From Clostridium saccharoperbutylacetonicum N1-4(HMT) (lineage in GTDB: Bacteria; Bacillota; Clostridia; Clostridiales; Clostridiaceae): a DNA stretch of 64,000 nucleotides. Below the pieces are notes generated by a model. The model was not told where the DNA came from. It saw only the letters and a program-made list of their open reading frames with translations, and ran no database searches. The position numbers were made by a program, and so were the translations under genes. Positions 26,009-35,265 of this stretch are shown here, in pieces. Position 1 is the first letter of the stretch. Each line of letters begins with the position of its first letter. Where the stretch lies: positions 2,665,001 through 2,729,000 of the forward strand of contig NC_020291.1 of NCBI RefSeq assembly GCF_000340885.1. The letters are read 5' to 3'.

Positions 26009-27049
26009 ATGGATAAAATTAATAAGATTTTGCAAAGGCAATTAAACAAGTATATTAAAGAAGATGAAATTTCAGAGGAATTTAAATCATTTATTGAATC
26101 AGTTAATTCTGCATATAATGAGTTTGAAAAAGATAGGCTTTTATTAGAAAGAAGTCTTGAAATAAGTGAAAAGGAATATAATGATAATCTATTGAAAATC
26201 GAAAAACTTCAAGGCCAAATTATTCATCAAGAAAAAATGGCAGGAATGGGACAACTTTCTGCTGGTATAGCTCATGAAATAAATAATCCGTTAGGATTTG
26301 TAAAAAGTAATGTTTATACATTAAGCAAATATAAAGACAAAATCAAGGGACTTTTAGATTTATACTTTAAAGTTGAAAATTTTTTGGAAATAGAAGATAA
26401 AGAAAATTATGATACAAAGTTTTCAGAGGTTTCTGAGTATAAAAAAAATAATAAAATGAATTTTGTCTTTGAAGATATTGATGATATTATAACTGAGTCT
26501 AAAGATGGACTAAATAGAATTGAAATGATAGTTAAAAGCCTTCTTGGATTTGCACGGGGAGCAAGTTCAAATGAATTTGCGGATTATGACATTAACAGTA
26601 ACATTAAATCAACAATTGTTATTGCTTATAATGAGATAAAATATAATGCAAAAGTTGAGGAAGACCTTGAAGAAGTTCCAGTGATACAAGCAATTGGTGG
26701 TGAGATAAATCAAGTTATTTTAAATATGCTGATAAATGCATCACACTCCATTAAATCCAAAGGTGTTCAAGGTATAATAAAAATTCACACCTATTGTGAA
26801 GATGATTATGTAAAATGTGAAATAAGTGATAACGGAAATGGAATTGAAGAGAAGAATTTAAAGGATATTTTTAATCCATTTTTTACAACAAAGCCTGTTG
26901 GACAGGGAACTGGTTTAGGGTTAAGTGTCTCTCATGATATTATTGTGAATAAGCATTCAGGAAAGATAGATGTTAAAAGTTGTGTTGGCGAAGGTGCAAC
27001 ATTTATCATTTCTTTACCAATAAATAATGCACAGGATTATGAGAAGTAA
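26009..27049 (+). CDS. Soluble histidine kinase lacking a sensor domain
   Basis: 346 residues. A short helical N-terminus (1-60) leads into HisKA with His89 (AGIAHEINNPLGFVKSN), a ~60-residue insertion, and HATPase (NMLINASHSI; DNGNGIEEKNL; GTGLGLSVSHDII). No PAS, GAF or membrane segment is seen, so the signal probably comes from the adjacent FIST protein. The start ATG lies 1 nt after the FIST stop with GGAGAGGAAGAG as RBS. Likely targets are the receivers in the genes on both sides. Confidence 0.9.
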   Translation: MDKINKILQRQLNKYIKEDEISEEFKSFIESVNSAYNEFEKDRLLLERSLEISEKEYNDNLLKIEKLQGQIIHQEKMAGMGQLSAGIAHEINNPLGFVKSNVYTLSKYKDKIKGLLDLYFKVENFLEIEDKENYDTKFSEVSEYKKNNKMNFVFEDIDDIITESKDGLNRIEMIVKSLLGFARGASSNEFADYDINSNIKSTIVIAYNEIKYNAKVEEDLEEVPVIQAIGGEINQVILNMLINASHSIKSKGVQGIIKIHTYCEDDYVKCEISDNGNGIEEKNLKDIFNPFFTTKPVGQGTGLGLSVSHDIIVNKHSGKIDVKSCVGEGATFIISLPINNAQDYEK

Positions 27050-27079
27050 AATTAAATATCAGTATAGGGGTGTTAATTT

Positions 27080-28375
27080 ATGAAGATACTTATTGTTGAT
27101 GATGAAAAATTAAATTTAAAGATAGCAAATGATTACTTGGAAAAATCTAATATTAATTGTGAGGTTACTCTTTGCAATGATTCAACTGAGGTTGAAAAAT
27201 TGGTTAGTGAAAATAATTTTGATATTATACTTCTTGACATAGTAATGCCTAAAATGACGGGAATTGATGTATTAAAGATAATTCGGTCAAAAGAAGAATA
27301 TAATAATATTCAAATTCTTATGTTCACATCACTTACTGATAATGACAGCTTTAAGAAATGTTTTGAAAATGGAGCAGATGATTACGTTAATAAACCAATT
27401 AAGGAAGTTGAATTTTTTGCGAGATTAAAAGCAGCAATTAAAACAAGAAGTAATGCAATTATGTTAGAAGAAATGTTTGAAAGAATAAAGAAACAAAATA
27501 ATGAATTGAAATTATTAAATAAAACTTTGCAAGATACACAATTTCAAATAATACAGAAGGAAAAACTTGCTGCAATTGGTGAATTGGCAGCAGGGGTAGC
27601 ACATGAAATTAATAATCCTCTTGGGTATTTAGGAAGCAATTTAGAGACCTTATCAAAATTTGTGTCAAAAATACAAACAATGATAGAAGAATATAGAGGA
27701 ATAATTAAAGGAAAGAATTTAGATGAAAGAGATATAGAAAATTATAATATGAGCAAAGAAGAGGCTTATATTAGAGACATGGAAAAGAAATTAAAAATAG
27801 ACTTCATAATGGGGGAAATGGGAGGAATTATTAAAGATTCATTGGATGGCGCAAATCGTGTATCAAAGATAGTTAGTAGTTTACAAAATTTTGCTAAAAC
27901 TGGCTTTGAAGATGAAATGGTCAATAATGATTTAAATATAATTGTTGATGAGGCAGTTTTGCTACTTAATAATGATTTGAAGAGTGTTGCAGAAATTGAA
28001 AAGATTAATGGGATAATCACTAATATAATATGCAATAGAAGTGAAATAGGGCAAGTGATAATGAGTCTTCTCACAAATTCATTGCAGGCAATAAAGAGTC
28101 AAAATAATGAAAATGGAAAAATAATTATTAGAACCTTTGAAGAAGATGGTAAAGTTTGTTGTAGTATTAGTGATAATGGTCCTGGTATAGAAGAAAATGT
28201 ATTAAGTAAAATATTTGATCCATTTTTTACAACAAAGGAAATTGGGACAGCTGCTGGAGTTGGGCTTACTATAGCACATGATGTAATAGTTAAAAGACAT
28301 CATGGAGAATTTGATGTGAAAAGTATACCAAGAAAGGAAACCATATTTACTTTTAAATTTAAAAGTATTAATTGA
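27080..28375 (+). CDS. Receiver-histidine kinase fusion
   Basis: 431 residues. N-terminal receiver with Asp53 (LLDIVMPKMTG) and Lys in the conserved place (NKPIKEVEF), a coiled-coil linker (about 125-160), HisKA with His175 (AGVAHEINNPLGYLGSN) and HATPase (SLLTNSLQAIK; DNGPGIEENVL; AAGVGLTIAHDVI). The kinase half is closely related to the preceding kinase, suggesting duplication with gain of a receiver. This arrangement typically makes the kinase activity depend on phosphorylation of the receiver. It is the last gene of the FIST cluster. Confidence 0.9.
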   Translation: MKILIVDDEKLNLKIANDYLEKSNINCEVTLCNDSTEVEKLVSENNFDIILLDIVMPKMTGIDVLKIIRSKEEYNNIQILMFTSLTDNDSFKKCFENGADDYVNKPIKEVEFFARLKAAIKTRSNAIMLEEMFERIKKQNNELKLLNKTLQDTQFQIIQKEKLAAIGELAAGVAHEINNPLGYLGSNLETLSKFVSKIQTMIEEYRGIIKGKNLDERDIENYNMSKEEAYIRDMEKKLKIDFIMGEMGGIIKDSLDGANRVSKIVSSLQNFAKTGFEDEMVNNDLNIIVDEAVLLLNNDLKSVAEIEKINGIITNIICNRSEIGQVIMSLLTNSLQAIKSQNNENGKIIIRTFEEDGKVCCSISDNGPGIEENVLSKIFDPFFTTKEIGTAAGVGLTIAHDVIVKRHHGEFDVKSIPRKETIFTFKFKSIN

Positions 28376-28454
28376 TTAATTTTTGAAATAAATTTTATTT
28401 ATTAATAAATGCTTGAATAATAAAAAATATAATGTATGAGAGGATGAGATTAAT

Positions 28455-28922
28455 ATGTCAAACACATTTAATGAATTAGAAATTCTGAAGGTTGCAATGT
28501 TAATGGAGGAAGAAGGGAGGGCTTTCTATACTAATGGCGCTAAATATGCCGATGGGAGATTAAAGGATTTTTTAATAGCAGCAGCAGGACAAGAAATTTT
28601 GCATAAAGAATTATTTTCTAAGCTTTATGATGAGTTATCAAGTAAAATAAATGAGGATTATGATTATCTTTTTGATCCAGAAGTGACTTCGTATTTTAAA
28701 GATTTAATTGAAAACAAGGTATTTGATAAGAAAACACCTCAAGAAGATGCGTTTAAAGACTTAAAGAGTGCTATAGAGTATTCTATTAAATCAGAAGAGC
28801 TTACAGTAGAAGTATATACAAAGATGTATGAAGGTATTGAAAGAAAAGATGTAAAAGATGTACTAGCTAAAATTATAGAGGAAGAAAAAACACATATTGA
28901 GGAGTTTAAGAAACTTTTATAA
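28455..28922 (+). CDS. Ferritin-like (rubrerythrin-family) diiron protein
   Basis: 155 residues, all helical. Four ferritin-type iron-binding helices are visible: MEEEGRAFYTNGA, AGQEILHKELFSKL, IKSEELTVEVYTKMYE and IEEEKTHIEEFKKL. There is no C-terminal rubredoxin domain, unlike the rubrerythrin at 21722. The function is probably peroxide reduction or iron handling; the exact role is open. RBS AGAGGATGAG. It stands alone between the FIST cluster and a terminator. Confidence 0.85.
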   Translation: MSNTFNELEILKVAMLMEEEGRAFYTNGAKYADGRLKDFLIAAAGQEILHKELFSKLYDELSSKINEDYDYLFDPEVTSYFKDLIENKVFDKKTPQEDAFKDLKSAIEYSIKSEELTVEVYTKMYEGIERKDVKDVLAKIIEEEKTHIEEFKKLL

Positions 28923-28945
28923 TTTAAAGAAAATTTTTTACTCAG

Positions 28946-28988
28946 AAGGAAACAGTATTTTAAATATTTCTTATACTGTTTCTTTTGA
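28946..28988 (+). terminator. Terminator after the ferritin-like gene
   Basis: GAAACAGTAT pairs with ATACTGTTTC, followed by TTTTG. Confidence 0.85.
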
Positions 28989-29088
28989 TTATATTTTTAC
29001 ATAATTATAATAATAAGGGTTGCAAATTTATAGAAAAAGTTCTAGAATTAATATTAACAAACAATAATTATTAATTAGAGGTGATAAT

Positions 29089-29829
29089 ATGAATGAAACT
29101 ATAAAAGTAATACAAAACCATAGATCGATTAGAAGCTTTATTGATAAAGATATAGATAATCAAATAATTGATGAAATTTTAAAAGCATCACAATCAATGC
29201 CTTCATCTATTAATGGACAGCAGACTTCAGCAATTGTTATTAGAGATAAAGAGACAAAGGCAAAAATTGCACATTTCGCTGGTGACCAAAAATGGATTGA
29301 TGATGCACCTGTATTTGTAATTTTTATAATGGATTTTTATAAAACAAAAATTGCAGCTGAGATAAATGGACTAGAACAAGTTATTAATGAAAGTATAGAA
29401 GGAACTATTGTTGGAACTTTTGATTCAGGATTAGCTATGGGAGCTGCAATAATAGCTGCTGAATCCCTTGGACTTGGAATAGTACCAATTGGTGGAGTTA
29501 GGAAAAATCCAAAGGAAATAATTGAAATTTTAGAATTACCGTCTAATACGTATCCTATAGCAGGCTTGGCAATTGGATATCCTAAAGATAATTCAAAAAA
29601 GAAGCCTAGACTTCCTTTTAATACTTTTAGGCATGATGAGAAATATAATAAGGATATAATTGAAGATAATATTAAAAAGTATGATGAAACAATGGAAACA
29701 TATTTAAGGGATATTGGTCGAGAACAAGAAGGAAACTGGAGTAAGCTTACTTCTGGTCTTTATAAATATGTTTATTATCCAGAAGTTTATCCTACAATTA
29801 AAAAACAAGGTTTTGATAATAATAAGTAA
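29089..29829 (+). CDS. Nitroreductase-family FMN oxidoreductase (NfrA/NfsA-like)
   Basis: 246 residues. The FMN-binding pattern is at the N-terminus (HRSIRSFIDKDI; SSINGQQTSAIVIRD), with the family's GAAIIAAESLGLGIVPIGGVR and PIAGLAIGYP further on. Such enzymes reduce nitro compounds, quinones or free flavins with NAD(P)H; the length and C-terminal arm (MEKY...WSKLTSGLYK type) match NfsA/NfrA. RBS AGAGGTGA. It is followed after 21 nt by an Spx/ArsC-like gene, suggesting a redox-stress pair. Confidence 0.9.
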   Translation: MNETIKVIQNHRSIRSFIDKDIDNQIIDEILKASQSMPSSINGQQTSAIVIRDKETKAKIAHFAGDQKWIDDAPVFVIFIMDFYKTKIAAEINGLEQVINESIEGTIVGTFDSGLAMGAAIIAAESLGLGIVPIGGVRKNPKEIIEILELPSNTYPIAGLAIGYPKDNSKKKPRLPFNTFRHDEKYNKDIIEDNIKKYDETMETYLRDIGREQEGNWSKLTSGLYKYVYYPEVYPTIKKQGFDNNK

Positions 29830-29850
29830 AGTAAAATTGGTGGTGAAATA

Positions 29851-30222
29851 ATGTCGTATTTATTTGTAGAATATCCAAAATGCACAACATGTAAGCGTGC
29901 AAAAAAGTGGCTCGATGATCACGAAGTTGATTATGAAGATAGACATATAGTAGAAAAGAATCCAACAGCTGAGGAACTTCAAAAATGGATTGAAAAAAGC
30001 GAACTACCAATTAAGAAGTTCTTTAACACTAGCGGGATTTTATATAAAGAAATGAATTTAAGTCAAAAGCTCAAAACTCTTTCAGAAGAAGAACAAATTG
30101 AACTTTTAGCAACAAATGGAATGTTAGTTAAGCGTCCAATATTAGTTGGAGAAGATTTTGTACTTGTTGGTTTTAGAGATGAAGCTGTGTGGAAAGAAAC
30201 ATTGAAAGTTAATAACGATTAG
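29851..30222 (+). CDS. Spx/ArsC-family thioredoxin-fold protein (YusI/YffB-like)
   Basis: 123 residues. A CTTC motif near the N-terminus (YPKCTTCKRAKKWL) and the conserved KKFFNTSGILYKE and MLVKRPILV segments place it in the ArsC/Spx superfamily. Members are either arsenate reductase-like enzymes or, as Spx, RNA polymerase-binding redox regulators. The sequence is closer to the small YusI/YffB group, whose role is unclear. Probably cotranscribed with the nitroreductase; a terminator follows. Confidence 0.88.
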   Translation: MSYLFVEYPKCTTCKRAKKWLDDHEVDYEDRHIVEKNPTAEELQKWIEKSELPIKKFFNTSGILYKEMNLSQKLKTLSEEEQIELLATNGMLVKRPILVGEDFVLVGFRDEAVWKETLKVNND

Positions 30223-30227
30223 TAATT

Positions 30228-30263
30228 AAATGACTAGCAGTATTTTCTGCTAGTCATTTTTAT
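30228..30263 (+). terminator. Terminator after the Spx/ArsC-like gene
   Basis: AAATGACTAGCAG/CTGCTAGTCATTT, 13 bp with a short loop, then TTTAT. Confidence 0.93.
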
Positions 30264-30405
30264 ATGATATTTTAGTATATTGGGCAGGTTAAGCTCTTAT
30301 GGTATAATTTACATGAGAGATAAAATTATATAAATAGATATAAAAATATTGTAAGAGAAGAAATAGTTATTACTGTTTTTATATCTATGAAATTGGAGGG
30401 ATTTT

Positions 30406-32100
30406 ATGGCAGTTATTGGTATTGATTTAGGAACTACAAACAGTTTGGTTGCTGTTTGGGAAGATGGGAAAGCTAGAATTATACCTAATGTTTTAGAGAG
30501 AAATTTAACACCATCAGTTATTAGTGTTGATGAAAATAATGAAATATTAGTTGGTGATGTTGCTAAAGAAAGACTGATTACACATCCAGAGTGTACAGTG
30601 GCAAATTTTAAAAGATTTATGGGAACAGCTAAAAAAATAAATCTTGGCACCTATACTTTTACACCAGAAGAATTGTCTTCATTTATTTTGAAAAGATTAA
30701 AGGAAGATGCTGAGAGTTACTTAGGGGAAGTTATTGAAGAAGCAGTAATAAGTGTTCCTGCATATTTCAATGATGCTCAACGTAAAGCAACTAAAAGGGC
30801 TGGTGAGCTTGCGGGAATGAAAGTGGAAAGACTAATTAGTGAACCAACAGCAGCTGCTGTAGCTTATGGACTTCATCAAGAAGATGATGAAACTCAATTT
30901 TTGGTTTTTGATTTGGGTGGAGGAACCTTTGATATTTCTATTCTTGAATTATTTGAAGGAGTCATGGAGGTTAAGTCTATAGCGGGAGATAATTTCCTTG
31001 GTGGAGAAGATTTTAATAAACTTCTAGTTGAATATTTTATTGAAAAGAATAATTTAGATCTATATAAATTAGATAAGAAAGCAGTATCAGCTTTATGTAA
31101 GCAGGCTGAATTATGTAAACAAGCATTATCAATGAGTGATAATGCAACAATGAAATTGGTAGTTGATGAACAAAATTTTGAAATAGAATTAGATAGAAGT
31201 AAATTTGAAAAATTATGTTCAGATTTAATTTTGAGATTAAGACACCCAGTAGAAAGAGCTTTAAGGGATGCAGATATATCTCCTAGTGAAATTGAGGCTG
31301 TAATTTTGATAGGTGGAAGTACAAGGATGCCTTTAGTGAGAAATGTGGTTAGCAAAATGTTTAATAAGCTACCTTTTTCTAATATAAATCCTGATGAAAC
31401 AGTGGCACTTGGCGCAGCAATTCAAGCTGCTTTAAAAGAAAAAAACTCAGATTTAAAGGAATTAGTGTTGACAGATGTATGTCCATATACACTTGGTGTA
31501 GCAGTAGCAAGACGCATGAATGGTGAAAGTTATGAAGCTGGATATTATTTGCCAATAATCGAAAGAAATTCACCAGTTCCAATAAGCAAGGTAGAAAATT
31601 TAGTACCTACGGCAGACAATCAAACTCATATTAGTATAAAAGTATATCAAGGTGAGAGCAGAAGAGTGGAAAATAATATAGCTTTAGGAGAATTTCAAGT
31701 TCCTATTCCTAAGGATAAAGCTGGAGTGCAAGCTGTTGCTGTAAGATATACTTACGATATAAATGGACTACTGGAAGTTGAAGCTACAGTAGAAAGTACT
31801 GGGATTAAGAAAGCTTTAATAATTGAAAAAGCACCAGGATCGATGACTGAGGAAGAAATAAAAGAACGTATGGAAGTGCTTAAAGAAATTAAAATTCATC
31901 CGAGGGATAGAACAGAAAATAGATTGCTATTAGCAAGAGGTGAAAGGTTATATGAAGAAGCCCTTGGTGATATGCGTGAATATATTGAAAAATTATTAGC
32001 TGAATTTGAAAGAATATTGGCTACTCAAAATCCTAAATTAATTAAAGAGTATGCAAAATTATTTTCTGAGAAACTAGATGAATTGGAGAAATATTATTAA
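30406..32100 (+). CDS. Hsp70-family chaperone, HscC-like
   Basis: 564 residues, shorter than DnaK (~610). ATPase domain (1-370) with GIDLGTTNSLVAVWEDGKA, the phosphate loop FDLGGGTFDISILE and VILIGGSTRMPLV; substrate-binding domain (about 375-500); short helical lid (PRDRTENRLLLARGERLYEEAL). These traits fit HscC, a specialised Hsp70, rather than housekeeping DnaK. RBS GGAGGG. Its stop overlaps by one base the start of a J-domain gene, so the two form a translationally coupled chaperone pair. Confidence 0.9.
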   Translation: MAVIGIDLGTTNSLVAVWEDGKARIIPNVLERNLTPSVISVDENNEILVGDVAKERLITHPECTVANFKRFMGTAKKINLGTYTFTPEELSSFILKRLKEDAESYLGEVIEEAVISVPAYFNDAQRKATKRAGELAGMKVERLISEPTAAAVAYGLHQEDDETQFLVFDLGGGTFDISILELFEGVMEVKSIAGDNFLGGEDFNKLLVEYFIEKNNLDLYKLDKKAVSALCKQAELCKQALSMSDNATMKLVVDEQNFEIELDRSKFEKLCSDLILRLRHPVERALRDADISPSEIEAVILIGGSTRMPLVRNVVSKMFNKLPFSNINPDETVALGAAIQAALKEKNSDLKELVLTDVCPYTLGVAVARRMNGESYEAGYYLPIIERNSPVPISKVENLVPTADNQTHISIKVYQGESRRVENNIALGEFQVPIPKDKAGVQAVAVRYTYDINGLLEVEATVESTGIKKALIIEKAPGSMTEEEIKERMEVLKEIKIHPRDRTENRLLLARGERLYEEALGDMREYIEKLLAEFERILATQNPKLIKEYAKLFSEKLDELEKYY

Positions 32101-33965
32101 TGATTTGCTGGTGGGATATATTAGAAATACCTTATGATAGTGATACTAAAACTATAAAAAAAGCTTATGCCAAACTATTAAAAGTACATAATCCAGAAGA
32201 TGATGCAGAAGGTTATCAAAGGCTTAGACAAGCATATAATGAAGCTATTATGTATTCCAAGAAAAATAATGTTAATCAGTATGATAATACTAGTAACTTA
32301 GAAGGAGTTTCTTACAATTTAAATAATAGCACTTTACAGAACTTAAAGGAGGAAAATAATCAAGATTTAACAGAGTTTAATTCATCTATATATGAATATG
32401 ATGAGAAAATTAGTGGAAATTCAAGTATTGTTAAAATTTACAATGAAGTTCAAAATCCTGAAATAAATATTAATGAACAGATAGAGCAATTTTTTTATAG
32501 ATTAGAGGAAATATACAAAAATATTTATCTCAGGATTGATACGACTGTATGGGAAGAATTATTAAATTCAGATGTACTTTGGAATGCAGAGAGCTTTAAA
32601 ACTATTGAAGATATGCTATTTGACTTCTTGTGTACTCATAAATATTTACCTGCGGAAATATGGATTAAGCTTAATAATAATTTTACATGGAGTAGAAATG
32701 AAATAAAATTATATAATAAATATTCAGAAACTATAGTTGATGAAATTTTAAAAAATCTTAAAACTCCAAACAAGCTTAAATATGATTATGTAAGAGATAT
32801 AAATCCAGATATTATCGATGAATATTTATATGAAAGGCAGGAAGGTTATGAGGCATTGCAAGAAAAAAATTATGCAAAAGCATATATTTCCTTAAATAAG
32901 GCAAAAGCATTATTTGATCAAGACCCTGAATTGTTGAGGACAATAGGTGATTATAATTATGAATTTAATCATATGAATGAAGCTTTAAAATATTATAAAT
33001 TAGCTTTTCAAATAAATAATTATGATCTAGAATGTGTGTTACATATAGGAAAGATTTTGGTCTCCTATGAACTTTTTAGTGAAGCAGTACCATATTTTAA
33101 AGTTTGGCTGTCCTATAATAATAATGATAAATTTGCATTAGATTATATGTCTTATTGTTACTATTATAGTAATGATTTAGTTATGGCAAGAGAAAGTTTT
33201 AAAAGGCTATTGAGCTTTGATGAAAATAATAAATTAATAAAAAAATATTTGAAAAATATAGAAGCAAAATTGGAAGGAAAGTATGTTAGACAAATTAAAT
33301 TCTATAAAGATAATTTATTAGAAGAAGTTGAAACTGAAAAAGTAATTAGATCAAAAAGGTTATATGAAGAAGAAAAAAAGCCATTAAATCTAAGTAATAT
33401 ATTTAGAACAGTTATATTTATTGTGATGATAATTGGAGCCCTAGGATGTATGGCGGAACATAGAAATCAAGTAGAAATCAATTATGATAATACAAAAGAA
33501 TCCAAGATAGATACCAATAATGTTTTGTTTTCTGATATAATTACACCTAAGCAATTTATTAATGCTTCCATAAATAGTAATGTAAAAATGCATTTATTTG
33601 AAGTGAAGCCGATTAAGTATTATAAGATATCAGAAGTCTTTGAAAATAGAGTTATATTTTCGGAAGACGAATTAAAACAAAAGGGCTTGAACAATAAAGT
33701 TGAAAGTCAGCTATACATTGGTACGTTAAAGCAACAAGTATTTATATTTTCAGATTCAAAATGCAGTAAAAAAACTATTGATAAAAGTGGAAGTTATGAA
33801 TTAAAGGGGGCTAAATGTTTTATTGATACTAATATAGAAAATAAAATTCAAAAAGAATATGCTTCTTTGTATCCTAGTTATCATTGGGTGCCAGGTGGAT
33901 TTATCGATGCTTCACAAGATGAAATTAATAAAGCTATTAATAAAAACAGCAAACTAATAAAATAG
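32100..33965 (+). CDS. Membrane J-domain/TPR protein, partner of the HscC-like Hsp70
   Basis: 621 residues. The N-terminal J-like domain (1-60) has WDILEIPYDSDTKTIKKAY and HNPEDDAEGYQRLRQAYNEA; the usual HPD tripeptide is changed to H-N-P-E-D. A low-complexity linker follows, then TPR-like helices (about 245-390; EALQEKNYAKAYISLNKAKA, LRTIGDYNYEFNHMNEALKY), one transmembrane helix (about 438-455) and an extracytoplasmic tail. ATG overlaps the preceding stop (TAATG). It probably recruits the HscC-like chaperone to the membrane; the client is unknown. Confidence 0.82.
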   Translation: MICWWDILEIPYDSDTKTIKKAYAKLLKVHNPEDDAEGYQRLRQAYNEAIMYSKKNNVNQYDNTSNLEGVSYNLNNSTLQNLKEENNQDLTEFNSSIYEYDEKISGNSSIVKIYNEVQNPEININEQIEQFFYRLEEIYKNIYLRIDTTVWEELLNSDVLWNAESFKTIEDMLFDFLCTHKYLPAEIWIKLNNNFTWSRNEIKLYNKYSETIVDEILKNLKTPNKLKYDYVRDINPDIIDEYLYERQEGYEALQEKNYAKAYISLNKAKALFDQDPELLRTIGDYNYEFNHMNEALKYYKLAFQINNYDLECVLHIGKILVSYELFSEAVPYFKVWLSYNNNDKFALDYMSYCYYYSNDLVMARESFKRLLSFDENNKLIKKYLKNIEAKLEGKYVRQIKFYKDNLLEEVETEKVIRSKRLYEEEKKPLNLSNIFRTVIFIVMIIGALGCMAEHRNQVEINYDNTKESKIDTNNVLFSDIITPKQFINASINSNVKMHLFEVKPIKYYKISEVFENRVIFSEDELKQKGLNNKVESQLYIGTLKQQVFIFSDSKCSKKTIDKSGSYELKGAKCFIDTNIENKIQKEYASLYPSYHWVPGGFIDASQDEINKAINKNSKLIK

Positions 33966-34006
33966 TTATAAAACTTGAATTGAAAATAAGAAGTTTTTTC
34001 TGGCAG

Positions 34007-34063
34007 CACTAAAAGTGAATTGTTTAAAAATGAGTTTAGACAAGCCGCTTTTAGTGTTTTTTA
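34007..34063 (+). terminator. Terminator after the chaperone pair
   Basis: CACTAAAAG pairs with CTTTTAGTG across a ~32-nt loop, followed by a T-run. The long loop makes it a modest terminator. Confidence 0.6.
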
Positions 34064-34120
34064 TTACAAAAAGTTGTTTAAGTTAATTATTTTTAAAACA
34101 TTTTGGGTTCAATACTATAC

Positions 34121-34148
34121 TTTAGTATAATATACAAATTATACTAAA
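34121..34148. promoter_or_regulatory. Perfect 11-bp inverted repeat upstream of the DUF2167 gene
   Basis: TTTAGTATAAT (34121-34131) and ATTATACTAAA (34138-34148) with a 6-nt spacer, overlapping AT-rich promoter-like DNA. The geometry is that of a repressor operator. No cognate regulator is adjacent. A 7-codon ORF (ATG 34198, RBS AAGGGGATG) follows, but I do not call it a gene. Confidence 0.5.
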
Positions 34149-34290
34149 ATGTAATATCATACAATAGGTAAAATATTGATAAGGGGATGTGTCTGTTATG
34201 AAAAAAATTAACGAAAGATAAAATGAAAGATGATTAAGGCTTATAACTACTTAAAAAAATATTTAATTAAAAAAAGTTAGGGGAGAAAAG

Positions 34291-35220
34291 ATGTTTAAAA
34301 AAATATTAACGGTATTGGTAGTGGCGATTATGGTTATTGCCAACTCAAGCATTGTGCATGCAAGTGATTCGACAAATGGTACTGATGAGATCAATTGGAT
34401 TGAAGGGCCAAAGACTGTAGATGTTGGAACTGATCTAGCAAAACTTGATTTGCCTGAGGAATATGTTTTTGCAGATGGTAAAGATGCAAAAAAATTAATG
34501 AAGGAAATGGATAATTTTATTACTGATAAAGAACAGGGAATTGTATTCTCAAAGGATGAAAAAGAAAACTGGTATGTTTTATTTGAGTTCGATGATATTG
34601 GATATATTAAAGACAGCGATTCCAAAAATATTGATGCTGATGCACTTCTTGCAGATATAAAAAAGGGGACTGAAGAAGATAATGCAGAAAGAAGGAAGAG
34701 TGGAAAGTCAACAATAGATATAATAGGTTGGGATGAAAAGCCACATTATGATCCAAATACACATAATTTAGTTTGGTCTGTGTTAAGTACTTCAAAAGGA
34801 GAAAAAATTGTTAATTATAATGTTAGAATTTTAGGTCGTGGTGGAGTTACTGAAGTTACTTTAGTAGCTGGTAAGGATGAAATGGATAAGGTAAAGCCTA
34901 AACTAGCTACAATAATCAGTAAATATTCATATAAAGAAGGAAAAAGATATTCAGATTACATAAAAGGTGATAAAGCTGCAGAAATAGGGCTTACTGCATT
35001 AATAGCAGGAGGAGCTGGTGCAGGTGCTGCTAAGGTAGGATTATTAGCTAAAATATTACTAATATTTAAAAAGGTTTGGATAGTTATTATAGTTGCTATA
35101 GGTGGATTATTTAAAGGAATATTTAAAGTTTTTAAGAGAAAGCCAAAAAATGATAATGGGATTAATACGAATTCAGAAGAAACTGGTTTTAAAGAAAACC
35201 CAAAAATAGATGAAATTTAA
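34291..35220 (+). CDS. DUF2167 membrane protein
   Basis: 309 residues. Signal peptide (1-25, ending VHAS), then an extracytoplasmic domain with the family's INWIEGPKTVDVG, PEEYVFADGKDAKKLM and GIGYIKDSDS-like patterns, and two C-terminal hydrophobic segments (about 230-250 and 258-275, the first Gly/Ala-rich) followed by a basic tail. The family is widespread and of unknown function. RBS GGGGAG. A lipoprotein gene follows 45 nt downstream, probably in the same transcript. Confidence 0.82.
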   Translation: MFKKILTVLVVAIMVIANSSIVHASDSTNGTDEINWIEGPKTVDVGTDLAKLDLPEEYVFADGKDAKKLMKEMDNFITDKEQGIVFSKDEKENWYVLFEFDDIGYIKDSDSKNIDADALLADIKKGTEEDNAERRKSGKSTIDIIGWDEKPHYDPNTHNLVWSVLSTSKGEKIVNYNVRILGRGGVTEVTLVAGKDEMDKVKPKLATIISKYSYKEGKRYSDYIKGDKAAEIGLTALIAGGAGAGAAKVGLLAKILLIFKKVWIVIIVAIGGLFKGIFKVFKRKPKNDNGINTNSEETGFKENPKIDEI

Positions 35221-35265
35221 TATTAATAATTTAATTTTACAATTGGTTAATCTTGGAGGTAAGTA

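Noticed and set aside
30894..31355. 153-codon frame antisense to the Hsp70 gene
   Set aside because: Shadow of a conserved gene; no RBS and no family resemblance.
34198..34221. 7-codon leader peptide with good RBS
   Set aside because: Too short and without attenuator structure; it may be chance.
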